A stretch of 64,000 nt of DNA from Bugula neritina (Eukaryota; Bryozoa; Gymnolaemata; Cheilostomatida; Bugulidae): NCBI GenBank assembly GCA_964035545.1, contig OZ037773.1, positions 3,975,251 through 4,039,250 of the forward strand, given 5' to 3'. Shown here piece after piece: positions 63,108 through 64,000 of the stretch. Positions within the stretch are counted from its first letter, which is position 1. Every line of letters begins with the position of its first letter. The position numbers were made by a program, and so were the translations under genes. Under the pieces are notes generated by a model. It was not told the origin of the DNA, made no database searches, and worked only from the letters and a program-made list of their open reading frames with translations.

Positions 63108-64000
63108 GTAAGTTGGTATAACCAGCTGTTATTCTATTACTATTTCTATTACTTAGGTCATGTGATCAAGTCATGTGATTGTAAATCAATACCAACTTTA
63201 ACATGCCCTTCCCATTTCCATCAGTGAAGTTGTGTGGGTGAATAGTCACTCCTTTCATGAGAGATTATATTTTAAGGAATCAGAGGCAATATATCAAAGT
63301 GTAGTTAGGGAACAATTAAAAGCATCTATACTCAGTACAGTGGCTATGATCTGCAGCTTTTTCATCTGGACATATTCCCAGAGGCCGTAACAAAAGACCT
63401 CGCTGAGAGCCATTTCAGCCAGCTAATAGCTGCGTGCACTATAGCTGTGAAATGTAGTAGCTGTACTATATAGCTGTGATAGCCTATATTGCTGTAATCT
63501 TATATAGCCACACTATATGGTAGTACTGTATAGAAAGTTGCAATATAGCTGATGTAGCTTGAATTGGAAATTTTCAAAATGAGTAACCCATTTGGAAATT
63601 TCAATAGGAGTAAAAGTTCATTACATCATTCCATGTGCATTTTTAGTAAACAATTAGCACATCAAAATAAAATATTGAGTAAATTGAACTATTTCTATTA
63701 TTCAGTGTTTACAATTTCTTAAAGGATGTAATCTTCACACTCATGAGTTTCTTGTTATTGTTTGTGTACAGCTTTGTCATACAGTACAGTGGTTTCCTAA
63801 TGCGTACAGCATAAAGTCCTTCTACCCTATACCAAGTCCTTCTACTCTATGCTAAGTCTCTCTACTCTATACTAAGTCCCTCTATACTCAATACTAAATC
63901 CCTATAATCTAACCAAGTCCTTCTACTCTATACTAAAATGTTCTACTATGTACTAAGTCCCTCTACTTTATGCTAAGTCCCTCTACTTTATATTAATTTC
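63108..64000. other. Intron of the second SLC25 gene with 20-bp tandem repeat
   Basis: AT-rich sequence, then from about 63812 to the window end an imperfect repeat of about 20 bp (aagtccctctactctatact). The next exon is not reached. Confidence 0.75.

Overview
The window is eukaryotic nuclear DNA, almost certainly from an animal. It is AT-rich, genes are split by many GT-AG introns, and the proteins are metazoan families (RNASEH2C, AMPK beta, HINT, SARAF, DUSP3/VHR, CMC4, SLC25A29). It is full of tRNA-derived SINEs, foldback repeats, minisatellites and DNA transposons. A marine invertebrate, perhaps a spiralian, is a guess; the sequence does not fix the phylum. All exon models were assembled by hand from homology remembered for each family, splice consensus and intron phase; none was checked by alignment.

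Layout. 1-790: trinucleotide-type low-complexity DNA. 819-2299 (+): RNASEH2C in 4 exons. 3279-8736 (+): a complete 12-exon secreted thermolysin-family (M4) metallopeptidase, a family known mainly from bacteria. 10266-16089 (-): the AMPK beta subunit in 9 exons, including a 19-nt first coding exon that supplies the MGN myristoylation start. 16409-17938: foldback and low-complexity DNA. 17486-19555 (+): a HINT1/2-type histidine-triad hydrolase. 22279-26323 (+): SARAF, the regulator of store-operated calcium entry.

26106-38605 is a direct tandem duplication. Each unit holds the last exon of SARAF, a DUSP3/VHR-like phosphatase gene (-) and a CMC4-like twin-CX9C gene (-). Both phosphatase copies look intact but have different C-terminal tails. 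CMC4 is intact only in the second unit; the first has lost 14 nt from its first exon. The second unit later received a 1.76-kb hAT transposon and a 379-bp Harbinger-like MITE, and each insertion site can be read against the empty site in the first unit.

39340-44706 is a young LTR retrotransposon: 353-bp LTRs with 3 differences, a GTAT target duplication and a tRNA-Leu primer site. It has Gag, a retropepsin and an integrase zinc-binding domain but no reverse transcriptase, RNase H or integrase core. It also carries an extra zinc-finger gene that appears to be spliced. This is the most unusual object in the window.

47621-54680 (+): an SLC25A29-like mitochondrial carrier in 9 exons, with a 2.1-kb 26-bp minisatellite in one intron. 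61039 to the window end (+): the first four exons of a tandem paralogue with the same intron phases. The intervals between are AT-rich DNA with SINEs, microsatellites and minisatellites in which I see no genes.
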